Part shown: positions 43,468 through 50,925 of the stretch, in pieces | Numbering within the stretch: the first letter of the stretch is position 1 | Layout of the letters: the number at the start of each line of letters is the position of its first letter | The notes under the pieces: model-generated | Told to the model about the DNA's origin: nothing | The model's database searches: none | Seen by the model: only the letters and a program-made list of their open reading frames with translations | Program-made: the position numbers and the translations under genes | NCBI RefSeq assembly: GCF_014648395.1 | Contig: NZ_BMRA01000003.1 | Coordinates: 103,055-157,916, forward strand | Source of the DNA: Micromonospora fulviviridis | Lineage (GTDB): Bacteria > Actinomycetota > Actinomycetes > Mycobacteriales > Micromonosporaceae | Reading direction: 5' to 3' | DNA: 54,862 bases

Positions 43468-43630
43468 CCGGGACGTGCGACCGGACACAGTTTCGCGATA
43501 CTCACCCGTTCGGAGGATGCCGCGTCGTATGATGATCGTGGCAGCGATGCCCGCCCGGTTCGGGCGAACATCCACCGCCTGTCGGTCGCGACCCGGTTCG
43601 GGCGCGGACCGGCGGGGACAGGTGCTGCGT

Positions 43631-43665
43631 GGCGCCCCAGGTCGCGGTTCGTGACCCGGGGCGCC
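43631..43665. terminator. hairpin terminator between convergent genes
   Basis: GGCGCCCCAGGTC (43631-43643) pairs with GACCCGGGGCGCC (43653-43665) with one mismatch. The rest of the 212-bp gap (43468-43679) holds two copies of CCCGGTTCGGGCG (43554, 43592) and no convincing gene. Confidence 0.7.
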
Positions 43666-43679
43666 CGCCTGCTGTCGGG

Positions 43680-44342
43680 TCACGCGGCGAGGCCGGCGAT
43701 CAGGTTCACCGTGGCGGCGATGATGACCGCGCCGAACAGGTACGACAGCAGCAGGTGCCGCAGCGCCGTGCGCCGCATCTCCGAGTTGCACAGGTCGGTG
43801 TCGGACACCTGGAAGGTTGCGCCGACTGTGAAGCCGACGTACGCGAAGTCGGAGAAGCAGGGCGGCTCCGCCTGGTGGAAGTTGATCCCGCCCGGCTCGC
43901 CGCTGTAGTACAGGCGGGCGTACCGGGTGGTGAAGACGGTGTGCACCACGAACCAGGCGATCACGACGCTGAGCACGCCCAGCCCTCCGTAGAGGTCCCG
44001 GGGCAGTCCGGGCGGGATGGTGTGCGCGGAGGTCAGCACCAGGCCGACCGCGAGCAGGCTGGCCAGGCAGGCGGCCAGCAGCAGGGCGTCGCGCGTCGCC
44101 CGGTTGGGGTCCTCCAGCTTCGCCAGCCGCGCGGTGCGGACGGCGTCCAGCCGGGACAGCCGCCCCCACTGCAGGACCAGCCAGCTCAGCGCGGCGCCGT
44201 CCCACCCCACCAGCGGGGCGAGCGTCGGCGTCAGCATGACGGCGGCGGCACCACCGGTGACGGCGCCGACCAGCGCCATCACGACGAGTTGGACCGTCGC
44301 CGGCACGTGCCCGTGGACCCGGGCGGCCGTCCGGCGCGGCAC
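43680..44342 (-). CDS. DUF1345 membrane protein
   Basis: 220 residues from a GTG at 44342. Hydrophobic spans occur near residues 15-40, 90-105, 120-135 and 200-218. The segment FSDFAYVGFTVGATFQVSDTDL is the conserved DUF1345 signature, which somewhat resembles an ion-channel pore region; no function is established. It follows the DUF2795 gene by 8 bp on the same strand, so the two are probably one transcript. Confidence 0.88.
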   Translation of the reverse strand: MPRRTAARVHGHVPATVQLVVMALVGAVTGGAAAVMLTPTLAPLVGWDGAALSWLVLQWGRLSRLDAVRTARLAKLEDPNRATRDALLLAACLASLLAVGLVLTSAHTIPPGLPRDLYGGLGVLSVVIAWFVVHTVFTTRYARLYYSGEPGGINFHQAEPPCFSDFAYVGFTVGATFQVSDTDLCNSEMRRTALRHLLLSYLFGAVIIAATVNLIAGLAA

Positions 44343-44350
44343 CGGTCGGA

Positions 44351-44620
44351 TCAGATGCCGCGCAGGTGCTGCGAGACCCGGGTGTGCCTCTCCCGGGCCT
44401 GCGCCGCGCGCTGCGATCGGCCCACCTCGGGCGCGGCGTCGATGCCGGCCGACCGGGCCACCTCGGTGCCGTTGGCGTAGTCCACCGGCGGCAGCGCCCG
44501 CAGCGCCCGCAACACCTCCGGCGGCGCACCCTCCCGTTCGGCCTCCCGGATGACGTCGTCCTTGCCGGCCGGGTAGTCCAGCGCCGACAGGTACTCAAGG
44601 ACGTCCGTGTAACTCGCCAT
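44351..44620 (-). CDS. DUF2795 small protein
   Basis: 89 residues from the ATG at 44620 with GAGGAG upstream. The pattern VLEYLSALDYPAGKDDVIREA...GAPPEVLRALRALP matches DUF2795, small helical proteins widespread in actinobacteria with no known function. First gene of a two-gene minus-strand unit with DUF1345; divergent from the DUF2267 gene (156 bp). Confidence 0.85.
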   Translation of the reverse strand: MASYTDVLEYLSALDYPAGKDDVIREAEREGAPPEVLRALRALPPVDYANGTEVARSAGIDAAPEVGRSQRAAQARERHTRVSQHLRGI

Positions 44621-44776
44621 GGGTCGGGCTCCTCGCGCCTGTAGTTGCGGTCACGACCGGCGGCGGATACCCGCCCGACCGCGGGTCACGCGCGGACCGG
44701 CGGAAAATCCGCCCGCCGTTTCCCGGGCGCAGTGGCGGGTACGCGGCCGGTCCGCGCACCGAAGGGGGTACCACGC

Positions 44777-45181
44777 ATGCACTACCTCGCCTTCGTCGAC
44801 CGGGTGGCACGGCGTACCGGGACGTCCGAGGAGCGGGCGGTGGAGCTGACCCGGGCCACGTTGGAGACCCTGGCCGAGCGGTTGACCGGCGGTGAGGTGC
44901 TGGATCTCGCCGCGCAGCTGCCGAAGTCCCTGCAGGGGATGCTGAGGCCCCACCCCCGTACCGAGGCCGCCGACCGCTTCGGTGCGGCCGAGTTCGTCGC
45001 CCGGGTCGCCCAGCGGGTCGCCGGCGACGAGAACACCGCCCGGGACGCGGTCCGGGCCGTGTGCACCACGCTGCACGAGTCGATCACCAGCGGGGAGTTC
45101 CAGGACGTGGTGGTCCAGCTGCCGCGCGACTTCCGGGACATGGTCGAGCCGGCCCTGGCGCCGGCCTCCCGCCGCCGCTGA
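44777..45181 (+). CDS. DUF2267 protein
   Basis: 134 residues from the ATG at 44777 behind GAAGGGGG. FVDRVARRTGTSEERAVELTRATLETLAERL and LAAQLPKSLQGML, then a second similar half (FVARVAQRVAGDENTARDAVRAV and VVQLPRDFRDMV), show the two-repeat helical layout of DUF2267. Function unknown; often found near stress or membrane genes. Convergent with the CoA transferase after 30 bp. Confidence 0.88.
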   Translation: MHYLAFVDRVARRTGTSEERAVELTRATLETLAERLTGGEVLDLAAQLPKSLQGMLRPHPRTEAADRFGAAEFVARVAQRVAGDENTARDAVRAVCTTLHESITSGEFQDVVVQLPRDFRDMVEPALAPASRRR

Positions 45182-45211
45182 ACCGGCGGGCGCGCCGGTG
45201 ACCGGTCCCCG

Positions 45212-46357
45212 TCAGGCGACCGTGCCGGCGGCGCGCAGGGCGGCGATCCGGGCCGCGTCGAGGCCGGCCTCGGCCAGCACCTCGTCGGTGTGCTCACCCG
45301 GCTGCGGCGGCGGCCGGCGTACCGAGGTGGGGGTGGCCGAGAAGCGCGGCGCGGGGGCCGGCTGGGGAACCCCGTCGGGCGCGACGAAGACCTTCCGGGC
45401 GGCCAGGTGCGGGTGCTCCGGGGCCTCGGCCCAGTCCAGCACGGGCGCCACGCAGGCGTCCGAGCCGGACAGCAGCGCGGCCCACTCGTCCCGGGTCCGG
45501 GTGCGGAACAGCCGGGCCCAGGCCGCCCGCAGCGCCGGCCAGTTCGCCGGGTCGTGCCGGTCCGGGGCCTCGTCGCCGTCGAGCGGGAAGCCGGTGAGCC
45601 GGACCAGCTCGTCGTAGAACCGCGGCTCCAGCGCGCCCACCGCGAGGTGCCGCCCGTCGGCGCACTCGTACGTGTCGTAGAACGGCGCGCCGCCGTCGAG
45701 CAGGTTCACCCCGCGCGGGTCCTGCCACATCCCGACGCGGCGCAGCGCGTGGATCTGGGTGGCCAGCACCGACACGCCGTCCACGATGGCCGCGTCGACC
45801 ACCTGGCCGGGGGCGCCGGCGCGGACCGCGTACAGCGCCGCGACGATGCCGAGGGCCAGCATCATCCCGCCGCCGCCGAAGTCGCCGAGCAGGTTCATGG
45901 GCGGCACCGGGCGCTCGCCGGCCCGGCCGACGCCGTGCAGCGCGCCGGTCAGCGCCAGGTAGTCGATGTCGTGGCCGGCGGTGTGGGCCAGCGGGCCGTC
46001 CTGCCCCCAGCCGGTCATCCGCCCGTACACGAGGCGGGGGTTGGTGGCGTGGCAGTCGTCCGGGCCGAGACCGAGCCGCTCGGTGACCCCGGGCCGGAAG
46101 CCCTCGATCAGCGCGTCCGCCCCGGCGACCAGGGCCAGCACCACCTCGCGCCCCTCGGGCGTCTTGAGGTCGACGGCGAGCGAGCGGCGGTTGCGGTTGA
46201 GCAGGTCGCCCGGGAGGTCGCCGAAGCCGCCGCCGCCGATCCGGTCCACCCGCACCACGTCCGCGCCGAGGTCGGCCAGCATCATGGCGGCGAACGGCCC
46301 GGGACCGATGCCGGCCAGCTCGATCACCCGTACGCCGGTCAGCGGCCCGTTGTCCAT
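45212..46357 (-). CDS. CaiB/BaiF CoA-transferase family, alpha-methylacyl-CoA racemase type
   Basis: 381 residues from the ATG at 46357. The N terminus GVRVIELAGIGPGPFAAMMLADLGADVVRVDR and the active-site region AGHDIDYLALTGALH are diagnostic of the racemase subgroup (catalytic His and Asp), as opposed to formyl- or carnitine-CoA transferases. It should interconvert the 2R and 2S forms of 2-methylacyl-CoAs. The length fits the family (about 360-380). A single gene, divergent from the TerC leader. Confidence 0.92.
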   Translation of the reverse strand: MDNGPLTGVRVIELAGIGPGPFAAMMLADLGADVVRVDRIGGGGFGDLPGDLLNRNRRSLAVDLKTPEGREVVLALVAGADALIEGFRPGVTERLGLGPDDCHATNPRLVYGRMTGWGQDGPLAHTAGHDIDYLALTGALHGVGRAGERPVPPMNLLGDFGGGGMMLALGIVAALYAVRAGAPGQVVDAAIVDGVSVLATQIHALRRVGMWQDPRGVNLLDGGAPFYDTYECADGRHLAVGALEPRFYDELVRLTGFPLDGDEAPDRHDPANWPALRAAWARLFRTRTRDEWAALLSGSDACVAPVLDWAEAPEHPHLAARKVFVAPDGVPQPAPAPRFSATPTSVRRPPPQPGEHTDEVLAEAGLDAARIAALRAAGTVA

Positions 46358-46444
46358 CGCGTCACCATAGGGCCCCGGCTGCCCGGGCACCACGCCCCAC
46401 CGGCCCGCACAGCGGTTGACCAGGGCAATCATCCGCGTCGAAAC

Positions 46445-46477
46445 TTGGCGTGCGGGTTGAGGTTGCCCTAACCTTGG
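46445..46477 (+). promoter_or_regulatory. terC promoter region with a DtxR/IdeR-like box
   Basis: A possible promoter reads TTGGCG (46445-46450), 18 bp, TAACCT (46469-46474). Overlapping its -10 is TTGAGGTTGCCCTAACCTTGG (46457 onward), a palindrome AGGTT-N5-AACCT that matches 13 of 19 positions of the IdeR/DtxR consensus TTAGGTTAGGCTAACCTAA. An iron- or manganese-dependent repressor could bind here. Confidence 0.45.
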
Positions 46478-46603
46478 AGCCGCGAGGGGAGTACTTCCCA
46501 CGAACCATTCCGGTCAGTACGGCGGGCCCCGGGCTCGCCTCGGGTGGTTGCCCACGATCGGTGGGTGAAGGAGACCTCGGACATGGCACCGTGTTCGAGG
46601 AGG
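46475..46603 (+). promoter_or_regulatory. yybP-ykoY manganese riboswitch upstream of terC
   Basis: The leader contains the conserved GAGGGGAGTA (46484-46493) near its 5' end and GAAGGAGACCTCGG (46567-46580) near its 3' end, the two flanks of the Mn2+-binding yybP-ykoY aptamer, which commonly precedes TerC genes. P1 is CGAGG (46483-46487) with CCTCG (46575-46579). The same CCTCG can pair with CGAGG at 46596-46600, which contains the start of the Shine-Dalgarno GAGGAGG (46597-46603), in an 11-bp hairpin (46575-46585 with 46590-46600). The two pairings exclude each other, implying translation is switched on when metal is bound. Confidence 0.88.
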
Positions 46604-46607
46604 CTCC

Positions 46608-47627
46608 ATGACCGAGTTGTCGTACCTGTCCGCCGCCGAGCTGTCGTCGGTCGGCACCCCCACCCTGTGGGCGGTGACCATCGCCGGCGTGCTCGCGCTG
46701 CTGGTGCTGGACTTCCTGGTCACCCGGAAGCCGCACGAGGTCTCCCTCAAGGAGGCGCTGGGCTGGTCGGCCTTCTACGTCGCCCTTCCGCTGGCCTTCG
46801 GCGCCTGGGTCTGGGGCCGCTACGGCTCCGAGCAGGGCGTCCAGTATCTCACCGGTTACCTGGTGGAGAAGTCGCTCTCGGTCGACAACCTCTTCGTCTT
46901 CATGCTGCTGCTGGCCGCGTTCGCGGTGCCCGCCGTGCTGGCCCAGCGGGTGCTGCTCTACGGCATCGCCGGCGCGCTGGTGCTGCGCGCGATCTTCATC
47001 GCGCTGGGCGCCGCCGCCCTGCAGACCCTCGACTTCGCCTTCCTGCTCTTCGCGCTCATCCTGATCGCCACCGCGGTCAAGCTGCTGCGCGACGCCCTGA
47101 CCGGGCACGAGCAGGAGGTCGACATCGACAAGATGCGGTCGGTGCGGCTGCTCCGCAAGGTCATGCCGGTGGTCGACGAGTACCACGGCCCGAAGATGAC
47201 CATCCGGCGGGACGGCCGCCGGGCGCTCACCCCGTTCGCCCTCGTGGTGGTCGCGGTGCTCGCCACCGACGTGGTCTTCGCCGTCGACTCGGTGCCCGCC
47301 GTCTACGGCATCACCGAGGACCCCTACCTGGTCTTCGCCACCAACGCCTTCGCCCTGCTCGGCCTGCGGGCGCTCTACTTCGTCCTGCACGCCGCGCTGA
47401 GCCGCCTCGTGCACCTCAGCTACGGCCTGGCCGCCATCCTCGCCTTCATCGGCCTCAAGCTGGGCCTGCACTGGGCGCACGGCATCTGGTCGGGCGTGCC
47501 GGAGATCCCCACCCTGGCCTCGCTCGGCGTCATCATCGGCGTCCTGGCGATCGTCACCCTGACCAGCCTGCGCGCCACCCGCGACCGCGCCCCCGGCGAG
47601 CGGGAGGCCGTCGCCGAGCGGCGGTGA
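46608..47627 (+). CDS. TerC-family integral membrane protein (probable Mn2+ exporter)
   Basis: 339 residues from the ATG 5 nt after GAGGAGG. About nine hydrophobic spans. Signatures are LVEKSLSVDNLFVFMLL and VLATDVVFAVDSVPAVYGIT, whose acidic residues in the membrane are conserved in the Alx/TerC family. Such proteins export manganese or handle metal for secreted proteins. The manganese riboswitch in its leader supports this role. Monocistronic, ending at a hairpin 6 bp after the stop. Confidence 0.93.
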   Translation: MTELSYLSAAELSSVGTPTLWAVTIAGVLALLVLDFLVTRKPHEVSLKEALGWSAFYVALPLAFGAWVWGRYGSEQGVQYLTGYLVEKSLSVDNLFVFMLLLAAFAVPAVLAQRVLLYGIAGALVLRAIFIALGAAALQTLDFAFLLFALILIATAVKLLRDALTGHEQEVDIDKMRSVRLLRKVMPVVDEYHGPKMTIRRDGRRALTPFALVVVAVLATDVVFAVDSVPAVYGITEDPYLVFATNAFALLGLRALYFVLHAALSRLVHLSYGLAAILAFIGLKLGLHWAHGIWSGVPEIPTLASLGVIIGVLAIVTLTSLRATRDRAPGEREAVAERR

Positions 47628-47632
47628 CCCGG

Positions 47633-47662
47633 GCCGCCGCGGTGGTCACCCACCACGGCGGC
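47633..47662. terminator. hairpin terminator after terC
   Basis: GCCGCCGCGGTGG (47633-47645) pairs with CCACCACGGCGGC (47650-47662) with one mismatch and a 4-nt loop, 50 bp before the next start. Confidence 0.65.
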
Positions 47663-47712
47663 TCCCCGCCGAACCCGTCGCCCCGACCCACCCCAGGTGG
47701 TACGACTGACGG

Positions 47713-48312
47713 GTGGGAATCGTGTCGCCAGGCTTCCAGGGCCGGCCCCGTACGGCCGAACCGGCCCTGCCGCCGGGGCAGTACCTCACCCAGGACTTCC
47801 CGGTCCTCTCCGCCGGGCCGACCCCCCGGGTGCCGCTGGACACCTGGGAGTTCGTGGTCACCGACGAGGGTGGCGCCGAGTACCGGTGGTCCTGGGACGA
47901 GCTGATGGGCCTGCCGCAGGAGACGCCGCACGTGGACATCCACTGCGTCACCCGCTGGTCCAAACTGGGCACCGACTGGCAGGGCGTCTCGCTGGACACC
48001 CTGCTCGACGGCATCGACACCGCCGCCCGGTACGCCCTGGTCCACTCCTACGGCGGGTACACCACCAACCTGCCGCTGGACGACCTGCGGGGCGGCCGGG
48101 CCTGGGTGGCGCACAGCTACGACGGCGGCCCGCTCCCGGCCGAGCACGGCGGGCCGGCCCGGCTGCTCGTCCCGCACCTCTACTTCTGGAAGTCGGCCAA
48201 GTGGGTCCGCGGCATCCGGCTGCTCACCGACGACAAACCGGGCTTCTGGGAGACCGCCGGCTACCACGACTACGGCGACCCGTGGCGCGAGCAGCGTTAC
48301 CAGGGCGACTGA
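47713..48312 (+). CDS. sulfite oxidase-like molybdopterin-dependent oxidoreductase
   Basis: 199 residues from a GTG at 47713 (a second GTG at 47722 is possible). VDIHCVTRWSKLGTDWQGV contains the Cys that ligates molybdenum in the SUOX/YedY fold; LVHSYGGYTTNLPLDDL and YFWKSAKWVRGIRL are further fold markers. No Tat signal is present, so it is cytoplasmic, unlike YedY. It forms an operon with a ferredoxin-reductase-like flavoprotein and DUF6510, suggesting an electron-transfer pair. Substrate not known. Confidence 0.88.
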   Translation: MGIVSPGFQGRPRTAEPALPPGQYLTQDFPVLSAGPTPRVPLDTWEFVVTDEGGAEYRWSWDELMGLPQETPHVDIHCVTRWSKLGTDWQGVSLDTLLDGIDTAARYALVHSYGGYTTNLPLDDLRGGRAWVAHSYDGGPLPAEHGGPARLLVPHLYFWKSAKWVRGIRLLTDDKPGFWETAGYHDYGDPWREQRYQGD

Positions 48313-48313
48313 G

Positions 48314-49075
48314 GTGGCCGCCCCGACGACCGGTGGTCGGGTGGCCGCCCCGCTGACCTGGCGGGTGGCCCGGCTCGTGGAGCGGCGGGTCGAGACGCCG
48401 ACCGCGCAGACCCTGGTGCTGGAGGTGCCCGGCTGGCCGGGGCACCAGCCGGGGCAGCACGTCGACATCCGGCTCACCGCCGCCGACGGCTACCAGGCGG
48501 CCCGCTCGTACTCGCTGGCCGGGCCGGCCGAGGGGGAGCGGATCGCGGTGACCGTGCAGCGGGTGCCCGACGGGGAGGTGTCGCCGTACCTCACCGACAC
48601 CTACGCCGAGGGCGACCCGGTGGAGGTGCGCGGGCCGGTCGGCGGCTGGTTCGTGTGGCGTACCGACGAGACCGCGCCGGTGCTGCTGGTGGGAGGCGGC
48701 TCCGGGGTGGTGCCGCTGATGGCGATGGTCCGGGCCCGGCGGGCCGCCGGCAGCCGGACCCCGTTCCGCCTCATCTACTCGGTGCGCACCCCCGACGACG
48801 TCATCTACGCCGACGAACTGCGCCGCCGCGCCCGCGACGACCAGGGCCTCGACGTGGCGTACGTCTACACCCGGGCGGCCCCGGAGGGCTGGCGGGGGGA
48901 GCCGCACCGGATCGGCCTGGCCGACGTGAACAGCCACGGCTGGCCGCCCGACCTGGAGCCGCTCTGCTACGTCTGCGGCCCCACCGGCTTCGTGGAGACC
49001 GTGGCGGACCTGCTGGTGGGGCTGGGCCACCCGACCCGGCGGGTGCGGACCGAACGGTTCGGCCCGACCGGCTGA
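48314..49075 (+). CDS. ferredoxin-NADP+ reductase-like flavoprotein
   Basis: 253 residues from a GTG one base after the upstream stop. The flavin site is RSYSLAGPAEG (RxYS), the NAD(P) loop is LLVGGGSGVVPLMAM, and the C-terminal part has YVCGPTGFVETV. There is no 2Fe-2S domain, so it should pass electrons from NAD(P)H through FAD to a partner, most likely the molybdoenzyme encoded just before it. Cytoplasmic. Confidence 0.92.
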   Translation: MAAPTTGGRVAAPLTWRVARLVERRVETPTAQTLVLEVPGWPGHQPGQHVDIRLTAADGYQAARSYSLAGPAEGERIAVTVQRVPDGEVSPYLTDTYAEGDPVEVRGPVGGWFVWRTDETAPVLLVGGGSGVVPLMAMVRARRAAGSRTPFRLIYSVRTPDDVIYADELRRRARDDQGLDVAYVYTRAAPEGWRGEPHRIGLADVNSHGWPPDLEPLCYVCGPTGFVETVADLLVGLGHPTRRVRTERFGPTG

Positions 49076-50925
49076 CCACCCGAGGAGAGCGCATGACCGA
49101 CATGTCCTACCTGGACGGCAACATGCTCGACGGGCCGATGCGCGAGCTCTTCGCGGTCGACCTGAGTTCCGCCATGGGCCGCTGCGACCACTGCGGCACC
49201 ACCGGCCCGGTGGCCGGGCTGCACGTCTACTCGCACGCCCCCGGCCTGATCGGGCGCTGCCCGGCCTGCACCGGTGTGATGGTGCGCCTGGTCCGCGCCC
49301 CCGACCGCGCCTGGCTCGACCTGCGCGGCACCACCTTCCTCCAGATTCCCATGCCCCTCGACCAGCCCCACCCCCGACCGCTCTGACGCCGCCCCGCCCC
49401 GCCAGCGGCGGCGCAGCCGGCTGACGAGCTGCCCGACGGTCACCGGCACCACCGACAGGACGAGCTGGCCGTTGCGCGGGTCGACGGTCGCGGCCACCCC
49501 GTACAGGCGGGCGCCCTGGCGCACCAGCCGGGGGCGGCCGGCGGCGAGCCGGGGCGCGCGGACCGGGGCGCTGCCCTGACCGTGGCCGCCGTCGAGCTCG
49601 GCCCGGACCGGGTGCCGCTGCCCGCTGGCCGCGCTGCCGGCGAGGAGCCGGTCGACCGGGAAGTCGGTCCGCACGGTCCGGCCGGTCGGATCGGTGGCGT
49701 CCAGCAGGGTGGTGCCGGCGAGCGGACCGGCCACCAGCCGGACCGGCCCCGCCTCCGCCGCGAACCGGGGGTACGGGCTGCGCGTGGTCACCGCGAGGGT
49801 GTGCGCGTCCGCCCAGCTCACCGTCACGGTGTCCAGCCGGGCCAGCCAGTCGGCGCGTACCTCGGTGACGTCGGTCCAGGCGGCCGGTGCCCCCGGGTAT
49901 CCGGCGTGCCAGCGGCCGTGGGCGACCACCGTGGCCGGGACGCCCCGCTCGGCGTCCTGGTCGATGACGGCCAGCAGGTCGTCGACGCCCCCGGCGGTCA
50001 CCGCGCCGAGCCGTAGCCGGGCCTCGATGTCGAGCCGGTCCCGGAGCCCGTCGGTGACGTACCGCTCGACGAGCCGGCGCACCGCGGCGTGCACCCGCTC
50101 CTGCGCGGGGCGGTCCAGCCGGCGGAAGTCGTCGCCGACCAGGTTGGCCAGCTCCAGCCCGACGTGCCGGCGCAGCACCGCGTCGCGCCGCGGGCCGGCC
50201 GGGATCAGCCCGGCCACGAACGCGAACAGCCGCTCCACGCTGACCAGGCGCTGGTCGACCCGGCTGTGGTAGGTGATGTTGCGGGCGTCCAGCCGGCGCA
50301 CCGCGTGGTAGTAGTCGTAGTCGGCGAGCACCGAGATCCGCCGGGCGTGGTAGCAGGCGGCCAGGGTGAACGGCTGGTCGCTGAGCACCGGCATGTACTC
50401 GGGGAAGCGCAGCCCGAGCCGGTCCACCAGGTCCCGGCGGAACAACTTGGTGTTCGCCAGCGACCACGGCAGCGCCGAGTCGAACAGACTCACGTCGACC
50501 GCGTTGCCGGCGGCGAAGACGTCGGAGAAGACGTGCCGGCCGTTGACACCGACCACCTTGCCGAGCACCACGTCCGAGCCGTACCGGTCGGCGGCGGCGA
50601 CCAGCCGTTCAAGGGCCTCCGGGCCGAGGTGGTCGTCCGAGCCGAGGAAGAAGACGTACCGGCCGGTGGCCACCTCCAGGCCCCGGTTGCAGGGTGCGGC
50701 CGGGCCGCCGGAGTTGGCCTGGTGGAGCACCGTCACGGTGCCCGGGTGGCGGGCGGCGAACCGGTCCAGCAGCCGGCCGCTGCCGTCGGTGGAGCCGTCG
50801 TCCACCGCCACGATTTCCATGCGGTCGTGGCCGATCGTCTGGCGCAGCAGCGAGTCCAGGCAGGTCCGCAGGTAGGGCAGGGTGTTGTAGACCGGGATGA
50901 CGACGCTCACGTCGGGGGTGGGCAC
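48967..50925 (-). CDS. family 2 glycosyltransferase with an unusually long antisense C-terminal reading
   Basis: 652 residues as read from a GTG at 50925 with GAGGAG upstream. The GT-A domain is at the N terminus: SVVIPVYNTLPYLRTCLDSLL, VAVDDGSTDGSG, FFLGSDDHL (DxD-type) and YMPVLSDQPFTLAACY. An accessory region of about 250 residues follows. Recognisable protein seems to end near LRRRWRGG (about 49390); beyond that the frame stays open for some 420 bp across the opposite-strand DUF6510 gene and into the FNR gene. The last 140 residues may be read-through of a lost stop, or the assembly may carry a frameshift. It probably builds a cell-surface polysaccharide together with the preceding glycosyltransferase. 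Confidence 0.8.
   Translation of the reverse strand: MPTPDVSVVIPVYNTLPYLRTCLDSLLRQTIGHDRMEIVAVDDGSTDGSGRLLDRFAARHPGTVTVLHQANSGGPAAPCNRGLEVATGRYVFFLGSDDHLGPEALERLVAAADRYGSDVVLGKVVGVNGRHVFSDVFAAGNAVDVSLFDSALPWSLANTKLFRRDLVDRLGLRFPEYMPVLSDQPFTLAACYHARRISVLADYDYYHAVRRLDARNITYHSRVDQRLVSVERLFAFVAGLIPAGPRRDAVLRRHVGLELANLVGDDFRRLDRPAQERVHAAVRRLVERYVTDGLRDRLDIEARLRLGAVTAGGVDDLLAVIDQDAERGVPATVVAHGRWHAGYPGAPAAWTDVTEVRADWLARLDTVTVSWADAHTLAVTTRSPYPRFAAEAGPVRLVAGPLAGTTLLDATDPTGRTVRTDFPVDRLLAGSAASGQRHPVRAELDGGHGQGSAPVRAPRLAAGRPRLVRQGARLYGVAATVDPRNGQLVLSVVPVTVGQLVSRLRRRWRGGAASERSGVGLVEGHGNLEEGGAAQVEPGAVGGADQAHHHTGAGRAAPDQAGGVRVDVQPGHRAGGAAVVAAAHGGTQVDREELAHRPVEHVAVQVGHVGHALSSGGQPVGPNRSVRTRRVGWPSPTSRSATVSTKPVGPQT
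49093..49386 (+). CDS. DUF6510 zinc-ribbon-like small protein
   Basis: 97 residues from the ATG at 49093 with GAGGAGA upstream. Two CxxC pairs, CDHCG and CPACTG, about 30 residues apart, predict a zinc ribbon. The family (DUF6510) is found beside the sulfite-oxidase-like and FNR-like genes in actinobacteria; its role is unknown. The gene lies entirely opposite the 3' part of the long minus-strand glycosyltransferase frame. Confidence 0.82.
   Translation: MTDMSYLDGNMLDGPMRELFAVDLSSAMGRCDHCGTTGPVAGLHVYSHAPGLIGRCPACTGVMVRLVRAPDRAWLDLRGTTFLQIPMPLDQPHPRPL

Noticed and set aside
43554..43604. Two CCCGGTTCGGGCG repeats as a possible tRNA or recombination site
   Set aside because: They resemble a T-loop but there is no acceptor or anticodon stem around them, and two short repeats are not enough for an attachment site.
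43518..43655. A 45-codon ORF starting at the ATG at 43518
   Set aside because: GGAGG directly abuts the ATG with no spacing, the translation is Arg/Gly-rich without features, and it runs into the terminator hairpin.
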